A stretch of 22,871 nt of DNA from an uncultured Oscillospiraceae bacterium (GTDB lineage Bacteria; Bacillota; Clostridia; Oscillospirales; Oscillospiraceae). Position numbers and translations under genes: made by a program. Positions within the stretch are counted from its first letter, which is position 1, and every line of letters begins with the position of its first letter. The notes below the pieces were generated by a model that did not search any database, was not told the DNA's origin, and saw nothing but the letters and a program-made list of their open reading frames with translations. Shown here piece after piece: positions 1 through 7,068 of the stretch. Location: the NCBI GenBank assembly GCA_900763675.1, contig CAAFLE010000102.1, forward strand, positions 1-22,871, written 5' to 3'.

Positions 1-120
1 AAGCAGTTTTGCGGGAGCAGAAATGCCCCCCAGACAACGAGAAGACCGCAGAGAATACTTTGTGTATTCTCAAGGGCTTTGAGGAAGTATGAGGGCATTT
101 CTGCCCCGCCAAACCGCGTT
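1..120. repeat. Cruciform-like inverted repeat element
   Basis: Two arms of about 28 bases (1-28 and 93-120) are imperfect inverted copies. The inner 12 bases are perfect: GCAGAAATGCCC at 17-28 against GGGCATTTCTGC at 93-104. Inside lies a second perfect inverted repeat, GAGAATAC at 51-58 against GTATTCTC at 64-71, with a 5-base loop. No credible gene lies here. The layout resembles a non-coding MITE-like or structured intergenic element, and the left end may continue before the window. Bases 121-187 hold nothing I recognise. Confidence 0.6.
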
Positions 121-187
121 TGCCCTTGTCAATCGACGCAAACAACCGTGTAATGAAAATGATGCTGGACGTTACCGGCTGACTGCA

Positions 188-228
188 AAACCGCCCCGGA
201 TGAAGCAAAAAATCATCCGGGGCGGTTT
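188..228. terminator. Intrinsic terminator after malQ
   Basis: A perfect 16-bp stem (188-203 with 213-228) surrounds a 9-base loop. The arms end in AAA/TTT, so the hairpin can work in both directions. It begins 13 bases beyond the malQ stop codon and most likely ends the leftward sugar operon. Confidence 0.85.
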
Positions 229-241
229 ACTGTTTATCCGT

Positions 242-1723
242 TTATCGGCTGTACATGGCGGTCATGGCGGCGATATGCCCGGCGAGCGCGTCGGTGGCAG
301 TGCCTTTTTCCATGCGCCAGCACCAGTTGCCGTGACCGAGAACGCCGGGGACGTTCATGCGGGCTTCGCCGCCGAGCGCGAGCCAGTCCTGCATCTGGGC
401 GACAAAGAGATCGGCGACCGAACCCATGCCGCCGCGGATGATGCCGTTCACGTATCCCTCCTCGTCGTTTAGACCGAGATACCGCTTGGCATAGGCGGCG
501 TCGTCCGGCTTCACCTCGGCGAGCCACTGGGCAAGCGTGGCATTGTCGTGCGTGCCGGTGTAGCAGATGCTGTTCGTCGAGTAGCGGTGCGGCAGATAGT
601 CGCTCGGCTCGCGGGAGTCAAAGGCGAATTGCAGCACCTTCATGCCGGGGAAGCCGGAATACTCGCGCAGCGCAATGACCTCCGGCGTCATGTAGCCGAG
701 ATCCTCGGCGATGATGTCCAGCTCCGGAAGAGCGGTTTTGATCGCGTCGATAAAGCTCTCGCCGGGTCCCTTGCGCCAGCGGCCGCCGCGGGCGTTCGGC
801 GCTCCATACGGCACCGCCCAGTAGCTTTCCAGACCGCGGAAGTGGTCGATGCGCACCGTATCGTAGAGCTTTCCGGCGGCGCGGAGACGGCGAATCCACC
901 AGCGATAGCCGTCCGAGCGCATACGCTCCCAGTCGTAGAGCGGGTTGCCCCAGAGCTGCCCGTCGGCGGTGAAGTAATCGGGCGGCACGCCCGCCACCTC
1001 CGTCGGGCGGCACTGATCGTCGAGCTGGAAATACTCGCCCTCCGCCCAGACGTCCGCGCTGTCGAGCGGGACATAGATCGGCACGTCGCCGATGATCTTG
1101 ATGCCCTTTTCGCGGATGTAGGAGCGCAGCGCGTTCCACTGACGGAAGAACAGATACTGCGTGAATATGCAGAAGCGGATGTCGTTTGCGAGCAGCTCCT
1201 CGTACCGGCGCAGCACGTCCTTGCTGCGGCGCGCCCGGAGGTCCTCGTCCTCCCATTCGATCCACGGGCGCATACCGAAATGGCGTTTGGCGGCGGTATA
1301 CAGCGCGTAGCTGCGCAGCCAGCTCTCATTTTCCCGGTAGAAGGCGTCTACGTTCTCGCGCTCGCGCTCCCATCCGCGCTCAAAGGCGCGGCGCAGCAGA
1401 CCGAACCGCCCGGCGTAGAGCGCTCCGTAATCGACGCGCTTCGGATCGTCCCCGAACGGCACGCTCTCCACCTCTTCCCGGGTGAGAAGCCCGTCGGCGA
1501 TCAGCTCTTCCAGATCAATGAGATACGGGTTCCCGGCAAACGCCGAGTCGGTCTGGTACGGCGAGTCGCCGTAGCCGGTCGGACCGAGCGGCAGGATCTG
1601 CCAGTATTTCTGTCCCGCCTTCTGAAGAAAATCGGCAAACTCTCTCGCCTCGGCGCCGAGCGTTCCGACGCCATGGGGTGACGGGAGCGACGTGATATGC
1701 AGAATGATTCCGCTTGCTCTCAT
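242..1723 (-). CDS. malQ: 4-alpha-glucanotransferase (amylomaltase, GH77)
   Basis: This cytoplasmic enzyme transfers alpha-1,4-glucan segments between maltodextrins and releases glucose, remodelling short chains for phosphorylase. The 493-residue length is normal for bacterial MalQ. The N-terminus (ILHITSLPSPHGVG) and PLGPTGYGDSPYQ near residue 46 are typical of GH77. The three catalytic acids are visible: the nucleophile Asp293 in RIDHFRG, the acid/base Glu340 in IAEDLG, and Asp393 in TGTHDN. These nearly match the numbering of Thermus amylomaltase. The ATG start is preceded by a GAGG about 8 bases away. It is the last gene of the operon, 21 bases after the repressor gene, and is followed by a strong terminator. 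A glycogen-debranching role is possible but the family call is firm. Confidence 0.96.
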   Translation of the reverse strand: MRASGIILHITSLPSPHGVGTLGAEAREFADFLQKAGQKYWQILPLGPTGYGDSPYQTDSAFAGNPYLIDLEELIADGLLTREEVESVPFGDDPKRVDYGALYAGRFGLLRRAFERGWERERENVDAFYRENESWLRSYALYTAAKRHFGMRPWIEWEDEDLRARRSKDVLRRYEELLANDIRFCIFTQYLFFRQWNALRSYIREKGIKIIGDVPIYVPLDSADVWAEGEYFQLDDQCRPTEVAGVPPDYFTADGQLWGNPLYDWERMRSDGYRWWIRRLRAAGKLYDTVRIDHFRGLESYWAVPYGAPNARGGRWRKGPGESFIDAIKTALPELDIIAEDLGYMTPEVIALREYSGFPGMKVLQFAFDSREPSDYLPHRYSTNSICYTGTHDNATLAQWLAEVKPDDAAYAKRYLGLNDEEGYVNGIIRGGMGSVADLFVAQMQDWLALGGEARMNVPGVLGHGNWCWRMEKGTATDALAGHIAAMTAMYSR

Positions 1724-1744
1724 GGCAAACGCCTCTTTCGTCTG

Positions 1745-2749
1745 TTAGATTTTACGGACGCTGTCCGTCTTTTCGAGCGTGTACGGCGCAGAAATGTGCC
1801 GCGCCGGCGCGTCGTTTTCAATCGCGTCGAGCAGCACGGCGTAGCTTTTTTCCGCCATATACGAAATCTGCTGCGTCACGGTGGAGAGACGCGGCTCATA
1901 ATACCGGCAGATGGGCAGCCCGTCAAAGCCGATAAGCGATATGTCCTCCGGGATGCGCTTTCCGGCGTCGCGGATGGCGCGGGCGGCGCCGATCGCCATC
2001 ACGTCCGCCATGGCAAACACCGCCGTGATCTCCGGCGTTTCGCGCAGCAGCTCCGCCATGGCGGCATAGCCCTCGTCAAAGCTGTAGTGCGCCGTTTTAT
2101 AGTACCGCTCCGCGTCAAACGTCATGCCGCGCTCCGAGAGCGCACGCACCACGCCCGCATAGCGCAGACGACCCGTATCGGAGTATTCGCGCTCGCCGCC
2201 GATGACGGCGATTTTCCGGTGTCCCATATCCGCGAGATACCCGACGGCTGCCGCCGCGGCGGCGGTATCGTCCGTCGTAACGCTGGAAAGATTTTGGAAG
2301 CCCAGCTCCGCACCGGAGTTTGTGACCAGCACCGCGGGGATGCGGATCTCCGAAAACGATTCGGAAAAGTCCCGACTGCTGCCGCCGAGGAAGAGAATGC
2401 CCTGCGGCTTCACCTCGCGCACGCGCTTTACGGCACGGCGCACCTCGTCGTCCAGCTCGCCGATATAGTCCACCACGAGCTGGTATTCCCCGCCCGTCGC
2501 CACGGTTTGCAGCCGCTCGACCAGCGCGGCGAACAGCTCGTTATGCGTGCCGCGGACGATGACAAGGATATTGTTGCTGTGCGTCTGCTTGAGATTGCGG
2601 GCGTTGGAATTCAGTTCAAAGCCCTGCTCCTTCACGATCGCCATGATCTGCTCGCGTGCCTTTTCGCTGACGTGCGGCTGGTTGTTCAGCACACGCGAAA
2701 CCGTTCCCAGCGAGTAACCGGAGAGAGCCGCCAAGTCCTTGATGGTCAT
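1745..2749 (-). CDS. LacI-family transcriptional regulator (MalR-like)
   Basis: A 334-residue repressor. The LacI helix-turn-helix is at residues 2-23 (IKDLAALSGYSLGTVSRVLNN), followed by a hinge near residues 50-60. A periplasmic-binding-protein-like effector domain fills the rest (GILFLGG, VTTDD, GHRKIAVIGG, ISLIGFDG). I chose the ATG at 2749 because the helix-turn-helix begins exactly there; the longer open frame upstream is antisense-like nonsense within the permease gene. The start overlaps the permease stop by one base (TGATG), implying translational coupling. It sits between the permeases and malQ. By inference it binds the palindromes at 6113-6138 and 9424-9445, with a maltodextrin-type sugar as effector. 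Confidence 0.93.
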   Translation of the reverse strand: MTIKDLAALSGYSLGTVSRVLNNQPHVSEKAREQIMAIVKEQGFELNSNARNLKQTHSNNILVIVRGTHNELFAALVERLQTVATGGEYQLVVDYIGELDDEVRRAVKRVREVKPQGILFLGGSSRDFSESFSEIRIPAVLVTNSGAELGFQNLSSVTTDDTAAAAAAVGYLADMGHRKIAVIGGEREYSDTGRLRYAGVVRALSERGMTFDAERYYKTAHYSFDEGYAAMAELLRETPEITAVFAMADVMAIGAARAIRDAGKRIPEDISLIGFDGLPICRYYEPRLSTVTQQISYMAEKSYAVLLDAIENDAPARHISAPYTLEKTDSVRKI

Positions 2750-3594
2750 CAGCCCTTTACCGCTCCGGCGGCGACACCCTTGATGATGTGCTTCTGGCAG
2801 CAGAGATAGAAAATGATGACCGGCAGAATGCTCAGCAGGATCAGCGCCATCGTAGCGCCCATATCCACCTGACCGTAGCTGCCCTTGAGATACTGAATGA
2901 CGATGGGAATGGTCATATACTCCGTGCGGTCCAGCACGAGGTACGGCAGAAGAAAGTCGTTCCACACCCACATGATCTCCAGCACGCCGACGGAGATCAT
3001 CGTCGGCTTGAGCATGGGCAGCACGACCTGGAAGAACGTGCGCACCGGTCCGCAGCCGTCGATAGCGGCAGCTTCCTCAATTTCCAGAGGAATGGACTTT
3101 ACAAAGCCGCAGAACATAAATACCGCCAGTCCCGCGCCGAAGCCCAGATAGATGGCGGGGATCGTCCACGGCATATCGAGATCGAGCTGGTTTGCCGTGC
3201 GGGAGAGCGTGAACATGACCATCTGGAACGGGACGACCATGGAGAACACGCAGAGATAATACACGACCTTGCTGAACAGACTGCCCACGCGGGAGACATA
3301 CCACGCCGCCATCGACGTGCAGACAAGAATGAGCGCCGAGGAGGCAAGCGTGATGAACAGGCTGTACCCTACCGCCTTCATAAAGGGGTAGTCGCCGAAG
3401 GTCATGCCCTTGATGTAGTTCTGGAGACCGACAAAGCTGTCGGCGTTGGGGAAAGCAAACGTCTCGGTATTTACGGCGGCGTTGCTCTTGAAGGAGTTCA
3501 TCAGCACGATGAGGATCGGCATGACATAGGCGATGCAGATCAGCGTAAAGATGATCGTCAGCGCCATTCTGCCGCGTTCGTTTCTCTTTGCCAT
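2749..3594 (-). CDS. Sugar ABC transporter permease, MalG type
   Basis: A 281-residue inner-membrane permease of the CUT1 family (binding-protein-dependent transport inner membrane component). Hydrophobic segments lie near residues 11-32, 70-95, 105-128, 140-165, 195-215 and 245-268. The cytoplasmic EAA loop that docks the ATPase is clear near residue 174 (EAAAIDGCGPVRTFFQVVLP). It ends in GAVKG, typical of MalG-like proteins. An AGGAGGTG ribosome site lies about 10 bases before the ATG, and the start shares one base with the stop of the upstream permease. With that permease it should form the heterodimeric channel for the lipoprotein-delivered sugar. Substrate specificity cannot be read from the permease itself. 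Confidence 0.94.
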   Translation of the reverse strand: MAKRNERGRMALTIIFTLICIAYVMPILIVLMNSFKSNAAVNTETFAFPNADSFVGLQNYIKGMTFGDYPFMKAVGYSLFITLASSALILVCTSMAAWYVSRVGSLFSKVVYYLCVFSMVVPFQMVMFTLSRTANQLDLDMPWTIPAIYLGFGAGLAVFMFCGFVKSIPLEIEEAAAIDGCGPVRTFFQVVLPMLKPTMISVGVLEIMWVWNDFLLPYLVLDRTEYMTIPIVIQYLKGSYGQVDMGATMALILLSILPVIIFYLCCQKHIIKGVAAGAVKG

Positions 3595-4517
3595 TACTGC
3601 TGCACCTCCTTCTTACGGGTCGCCTGCAGCTGCAGAAGTCCGATGGCAGCGACAAGGATAAAGAAGATGACCGCCTTTGCCTGTCCGACACCGCGGTTGT
3701 TGCCGCCGCCGGAGTAGAACGCGCTGTAAATGTTCAGCGCGAGCATTTCCGTTGTTTTGATGACGCTTCCGTCCGGCTGCTGGATAAAGGGACGTCCGGC
3801 GGTCAGCGCAAGGTTCTGGTCAAAGAGCTTGAAGCCGTTCGTCAGCGTGAGGAAAATGCAGATCGTAAAGGAACTCATCATGTTCGGAATGGTGATCTTC
3901 CAGAGCGTCTGCCATTCGTTCGCGCCGTCGATCCGCGCCGCTTCGAGCATATCCTCCGGGATGGACTGAAGCCCGGCTATGTAAATGATCATCATATAGC
4001 CGATCTGCTGCCAGCATATGAGGATGATAAGACCCCAGAAGCCGTAGGTCGAGTTCAGCACAACGGAGGTGTTGTACTTCACAAGGATGCCGTCGAAGAT
4101 CATCGACCAGATGTAGCCCAGCACAATGCCGCCGATGAGGTTCGGCATGAAGAACACGGTGCGGAAGAGGTTTGAGCCGCGGATGCTCTTCGTGAGAAAG
4201 TACGCGACCGTGAACGCCAGCACGTTGATGAAAACCACTGACACGAAGGCGAACAGTGCCGTATACCAGAACGAATGGAGGAAGCTGGTATCGGAAAACG
4301 CCTTGATGTAGTTGGCAAATCCGACCCACGTCCAGTTTTTCGTCAGCTTGAACTTGCAGAAAGATAAAAACGCACCTTTAAAGAACGGGTAGAGGAACCC
4401 GATGAAAAAGGCTGCGAAGGTGGGCAGCAGGAACAGCCACACCATTCGCTGAATGGGGCGGCGGATCAGACGGCTGCTGTGCGCGGCGGCATCCCGCGGT
4501 ATGTTTATACGCTTCAT
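3594..4517 (-). CDS. Sugar ABC transporter permease, MalF type
   Basis: A 307-residue CUT1 permease with a basic cytoplasmic N-terminus and six likely membrane segments (first near residues 29-52). An EAA loop starts near residue 192 (EAARIDGANEWQTLWKITIP). It lacks the large periplasmic insertion of E. coli MalF, as usual in Firmicutes. The stop overlaps the start of the MalG-type gene by one base (TAATG), so the two subunits are probably made in equal amounts. A 195-base gap with two hairpins and a possible internal promoter separates it from the binding-protein gene upstream. Confidence 0.94.
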   Translation of the reverse strand: MKRINIPRDAAAHSSRLIRRPIQRMVWLFLLPTFAAFFIGFLYPFFKGAFLSFCKFKLTKNWTWVGFANYIKAFSDTSFLHSFWYTALFAFVSVVFINVLAFTVAYFLTKSIRGSNLFRTVFFMPNLIGGIVLGYIWSMIFDGILVKYNTSVVLNSTYGFWGLIILICWQQIGYMMIIYIAGLQSIPEDMLEAARIDGANEWQTLWKITIPNMMSSFTICIFLTLTNGFKLFDQNLALTAGRPFIQQPDGSVIKTTEMLALNIYSAFYSGGGNNRGVGQAKAVIFFILVAAIGLLQLQATRKKEVQQ

Positions 4518-4594
4518 TCTTTCACTCCCGTTCTGCGGATTCTGTCATGGCGACAGCTCCTGTCCGAACGCTTCGGGCAGCAGCTCTCGCCGCC

Positions 4595-4630
4595 ACAGAA
4601 ATTCTATCACGATATTGTATTTCTGTACAA
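4595..4630 (-). promoter_or_regulatory. Possible internal promoter with inverted repeat before the permeases
   Basis: On the minus strand TTGTAC (4625-4630), an 18-base spacer and TAGAAT (4601-4606) form a weak sigma-A-like promoter about 85 bases before the permease start. A perfect 8-bp inverted repeat, ACAGAAAT (4595-4602) and ATTTCTGT (4619-4626), overlaps the -10 and -35. This could be an operator, or the arms could form an RNA stem in the operon transcript. Neither activity is established. Confidence 0.3.
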
Positions 4631-4648
4631 CCTTTTATATGCTCAGAC

Positions 4649-4681
4649 GGGGCGAGCGTGATCGCCCGCCCCGCCTTTTTT
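4649..4681. terminator. GC-rich hairpin between binding-protein and permease genes
   Basis: A 10-bp stem (4649-4658 with 4663-4672) has a 4-base loop. On the minus (operon) strand every position pairs, including one G-U, but no U-tract follows. On the plus strand one A-C mismatch is present and six T follow, although no plus-strand gene ends here. In the operon transcript it probably acts as a 3' stabilising or attenuating hairpin that favours binding protein over permeases. Confidence 0.55.
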
Positions 4682-4688
4682 GTTGCAC

Positions 4689-4705
4689 CGCGTTTATAAA
4701 ACGCG
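4689..4705. other. Short hairpin just after the binding-protein stop
   Basis: A perfect 7-bp inverted repeat (CGCGTTT with AAACGCG, 3-base loop) begins 8 bases after the stop codon of the sugar-binding lipoprotein gene. Together with the larger hairpin next to it, it gives this intergenic RNA two consecutive stems. Confidence 0.5.
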
Positions 4706-4712
4706 AGAGGTT

Positions 4713-6068
4713 TTAGTGCTCGTTGGCGTACTGGGTCGCCCAGCCCTGGACGAACGCGGTCTCGACCGCGGACCAGTCGCCGGCGCCGGTGGTGTACTGG
4801 CTCAGAGCATCGACAACAGCGGCACGCCAGTCGTCAACGGCAGGAGTCCAGTTGAACGCCCAAGTCACGGTGTAGTTGCCGTTGGCAACATACTCGTTCG
4901 CCTGCGCAAAGAACACGTTCTCGGGGGTCTTGGCATTCTTGAACGGGCAGGGACCAAACTCCTTGGCGAGCATCGTGGTGCCTTCGTCGGAGGTAACGAC
5001 CCACTTCATGAAGTCCAGCGTCGCCTGGATGTCCTCTTCAGAGGCATCCTTGTTGACCGCCCAGCAGTTCTCGGTGCCGCAGCACAGACCCGCCTGCTCT
5101 TCGCCTTCCACACCGCAGTAGATGGGGATCATGGCGAGATCGTCAGCGTTCATGGCGAACTTATCGGCGGCGGTCAGGTTGCTGTACTCCCAGGTGCCGT
5201 TCTGATAGAACACGGCCTTGCCTTCGCCGAACTCGGCTTCCGCCTGGTCGCCGGTGGCGGTCAGGAGAGCAGCGCCGGTGGTGGCGGAGTCGGTGATGTA
5301 CAGATCCCAGATATTCTTGTAGTTCTCAAGGTAAGCGCCGGTGATGGTGGCGGGCTGCGCGGTCACGCCGTCATCGCGGAACTCATAGTACAGAGGCATA
5401 TTGGCAAGGTGGCCGGAGAAACGCCAGGAGGAGGAGCCTTCCAGACCGGCGGACGTGAAGGCGTCGAAGCCCAGCTCGTCAGCGCGGGCATGGATGTCGT
5501 CGGCAACGGTCTTCAGAGTCTCGAAGTTGGTGATCTCGTCGATGGAGTGACCAGCCTTCTCGAGCAGAGCCTTGTTCACGATGATGCCGAACGCTTCGTA
5601 GCAGTAGCCGATGGAAACGGTCTCGCCGTCGGCGTTCTTGAGATTGAAGTCATGGGTGGTCATCTCGTTGTACACGTCGGTGCCTTCGAGATTGTAGCAG
5701 AACTCGCCGTAGCTGTTGACAGCGCCGAGGTTGCCGACCTGGAACATGGTGGGTGCGGCGTCCTTGTCAAGCTCGGCGGTCAGGGTGGTGTCATACTGAC
5801 CGGAAGCGGCGGTGACAACCTTCACGGGAACGCCGGTCTGCTGGGTGTAGGTCTCGGCGAGCTTCTGCCATGCGTCGTTCGCTTCGGGCTTGAAGTTGAG
5901 GTAATACACACTGCCGGTCGCGGCCGGGGTTTCGGGTTCCGCAGCGGGCTCTTCCGTCGCGGGGGTCTCGGGCTCGGTGGTAGCCGGGGTCTCCGCCGGG
6001 GCAGCGCCGCAGGCGGCGAGGCTCAGAACCATGACCAGAGCCAGAAGAACAGCGAGAAGCTTCTTCAT
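4713..6068 (-). CDS. Sugar ABC transporter substrate-binding lipoprotein
   Basis: A 451-residue extracellular solute-binding protein that captures sugar outside the cell and delivers it to the two permeases encoded downstream. A lipoprotein signal peptide ends in LAAC, so Cys20 should be lipid-modified. A Thr/Pro/Glu-rich linker runs to about residue 52, and the rest is a two-lobe binding fold (QVGNLGAVNSYG, YEAFGIIVNKALLEKAG, MKWVVTSDEG). An AGGAGG ribosome site (6077-6082) lies 8 bases before the ATG. It is the first gene of the operon, behind a sigma-A-like promoter with a LacI-type operator. Linkage to malQ and phosphorylase suggests maltose or maltodextrin as substrate; that is contextual inference. 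Confidence 0.93.
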   Translation of the reverse strand: MKKLLAVLLALVMVLSLAACGAAPAETPATTEPETPATEEPAAEPETPAATGSVYYLNFKPEANDAWQKLAETYTQQTGVPVKVVTAASGQYDTTLTAELDKDAAPTMFQVGNLGAVNSYGEFCYNLEGTDVYNEMTTHDFNLKNADGETVSIGYCYEAFGIIVNKALLEKAGHSIDEITNFETLKTVADDIHARADELGFDAFTSAGLEGSSSWRFSGHLANMPLYYEFRDDGVTAQPATITGAYLENYKNIWDLYITDSATTGAALLTATGDQAEAEFGEGKAVFYQNGTWEYSNLTAADKFAMNADDLAMIPIYCGVEGEEQAGLCCGTENCWAVNKDASEEDIQATLDFMKWVVTSDEGTTMLAKEFGPCPFKNAKTPENVFFAQANEYVANGNYTVTWAFNWTPAVDDWRAAVVDALSQYTTGAGDWSAVETAFVQGWATQYANEH

Positions 6069-6112
6069 TGATGTTTCCTCCTAATAAATAATGGGTTTAC
6101 GTTTGTGATGCG

Positions 6113-6138
6113 TTGAATTGGAAACGATTCCAATTCAA
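6113..6138. promoter_or_regulatory. LacI-family operator of the sugar operon
   Basis: Perfect 11-bp arms, TTGAATTGGAA (6113-6123) and TTCCAATTCAA (6128-6138), flank a centre of ACGA that includes the CG step typical of LacI-family sites. The core TTGGAAACGATTCCAA is identical to the one before the phosphorylase gene. It lies 14 bases (core to -10) downstream of the -10 box, where a bound repressor would block transcription. Confidence 0.85.
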
Positions 6139-6147
6139 TTTGTCTGT

Positions 6148-6176
6148 ATTTTATCGCCTTTGTAGAAATATTGCAA
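6148..6176 (-). promoter_or_regulatory. Promoter of the sugar operon
   Basis: On the minus strand, -35 TTGCAA (6171-6176), a 17-base spacer and -10 TAAAAT (6148-6153) form a good sigma-A promoter. The start point should fall near 6141, next to the operator, giving a leader of about 70 bases. Confidence 0.7.
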
Positions 6177-6177
6177 G

Positions 6178-6197
6178 AGCGTTTCAGTGAAAACGCT
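6178..6197. promoter_or_regulatory. Inverted repeat upstream of the -35, resembling a cre site
   Basis: AGCGTTT (6178-6184) and AAACGCT (6191-6197) form a 7-bp inverted repeat just upstream of the operon -35 box. The part TGAAAACGCTTAAC fits the CcpA cre consensus except for one conserved base near its end. It may be a catabolite-control site or a second LacI-family site. The assignment is tentative. Confidence 0.35.
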
Positions 6198-6249
6198 TAA
6201 CTTTATGTCATTTCCACAAATATCTCGTCAACTTTTTGTGCAAATGGTG

Positions 6250-6279
6250 TTGCCAGACGGTCATTTGTTCCTGTATAAT
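6250..6279 (+). promoter_or_regulatory. Promoter of the YesL/DUF624 gene
   Basis: TTGCCA (6250-6255), an 18-base spacer and a perfect TATAAT (6274-6279) lie 26 bases before the ATG at 6306, with GGAGG at 6294-6298. The gene is thus transcribed away from the sugar operon by its own promoter. Confidence 0.7.
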
Positions 6280-6305
6280 AGGCATATTCTCCCGGAGGTG
6301 GTTTT

Positions 6306-6935
6306 ATGAAAAAGCTCTTTGATCCGGACTCTCCCATCATGCGCTTTCTCACGCAGGCGGCGGAGCTGGCGTGGCTGAACATTCTGTGGGTCGTCTGCTC
6401 GCTGCCGGTTTTCACGATCGGCGCATCAAGCGCGGCGCTCTGCCGCACGGTCGGCAATCTGCTGCGCGAAAAAGGGCAGTGGAACGCCGCCGCCTTTTTC
6501 CGGGCATTCCGCGAAAACTTTAAAAAAGCGACGCTCCTCTGGCTCATTCTGCTCGCGGCGCTTGCGCTCATCGGCGCGGACGTATTTCTTCTGCGCTCGC
6601 TCTTCCCGGAGCAGACGCTCTGGATGGCGCTGCCGGGCATCTGCTTTGCCGTTTGGCTGACGGTGTGCATCTGGGTGTTCCCGCTCACGGCGACCTTTGA
6701 AAATACGCTCTGGAACACGCTCAAAAATGCACTGCTGCTCGGCGTCGGGTATCTGCCGCGGACGATCCTCATGGCGGCGATCCATCTGCTGCCGGTGATC
6801 CTGTTTGTCGTCTCCCCGGCGGCGTTTTACGGCGTGAGCATTCTCTGGCTCGTGCTGCTCTCGGCAGTGACGTGCTATACCGATCTCTGGCTGATGCAAA
6901 AGCCCTTCGCGCCGTTCCTGCCGGAGGAGGAATAA
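6306..6935 (+). CDS. YesL/DUF624 family membrane protein
   Basis: A 209-residue integral membrane protein with about four to five hydrophobic segments (near residues 20-40, 75-97, 105-130, 148-168 and 170-192). The N-terminal pattern, with a short polar start, FLTQAAELAWLNILWVVCSLPVFTIGAS and an early G-x-S turn, is typical of the YesL (DUF624) family. Members are commonly found beside sugar ABC transporters in Firmicutes, but their molecular function is unknown. A GGAGG site lies 7 bases before the ATG. It diverges from the sugar operon across a 237-base region carrying both promoters and the operator, so co-regulation is possible. A strong hairpin follows the stop codon. Confidence 0.85.
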   Translation: MKKLFDPDSPIMRFLTQAAELAWLNILWVVCSLPVFTIGASSAALCRTVGNLLREKGQWNAAAFFRAFRENFKKATLLWLILLAALALIGADVFLLRSLFPEQTLWMALPGICFAVWLTVCIWVFPLTATFENTLWNTLKNALLLGVGYLPRTILMAAIHLLPVILFVVSPAAFYGVSILWLVLLSAVTCYTDLWLMQKPFAPFLPEEE

Positions 6936-6945
6936 GAGATAAAAC

Positions 6946-6978
6946 GACCCCTGTGCATCTGCACAGGGGTCATTTTGT
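6946..6978. terminator. Bidirectional terminator between convergent genes
   Basis: A perfect 12-bp inverted repeat, GACCCCTGTGCA (6946-6957) and TGCACAGGGGTC (6960-6971), is flanked by AAAAC on the left and ATTTTGT on the right. It should end the rightward DUF624 transcript and could also stop readthrough from the leftward phosphorylase gene. Confidence 0.8.
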
Positions 6979-6996
6979 AAGGGGAAGAAGACGGAC

Positions 6997-7057
6997 GGCA
7001 ATCCCTCCGTCTCGCTCCGCTCGACAGCTCCCTTTACACAAGGGAGCCTTTTATTTT
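6997..7057 (-). repeat. Double-hairpin intergenic repeat, copy a
   Basis: Read on the minus strand, a first hairpin has an 8-bp stem (7027-7034 with 7040-7047). Then come a short linker, a partly paired GC-rich second hairpin, and the tail GACGGAGGGATTG. The tail and first hairpin closely match the copy at 18355. A T-rich stretch (7049-7057) gives it terminator form on the plus strand. It lies 11 bases beyond the phosphorylase stop. Confidence 0.65.
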
Positions 7058-7068
7058 GTGTGCGTCCG

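Noticed and set aside
2750..2971. N-terminal extension of the LacI-type regulator
   Set aside because: It lies wholly inside the permease gene, lacks any motif, and the helix-turn-helix starts exactly at 2749.
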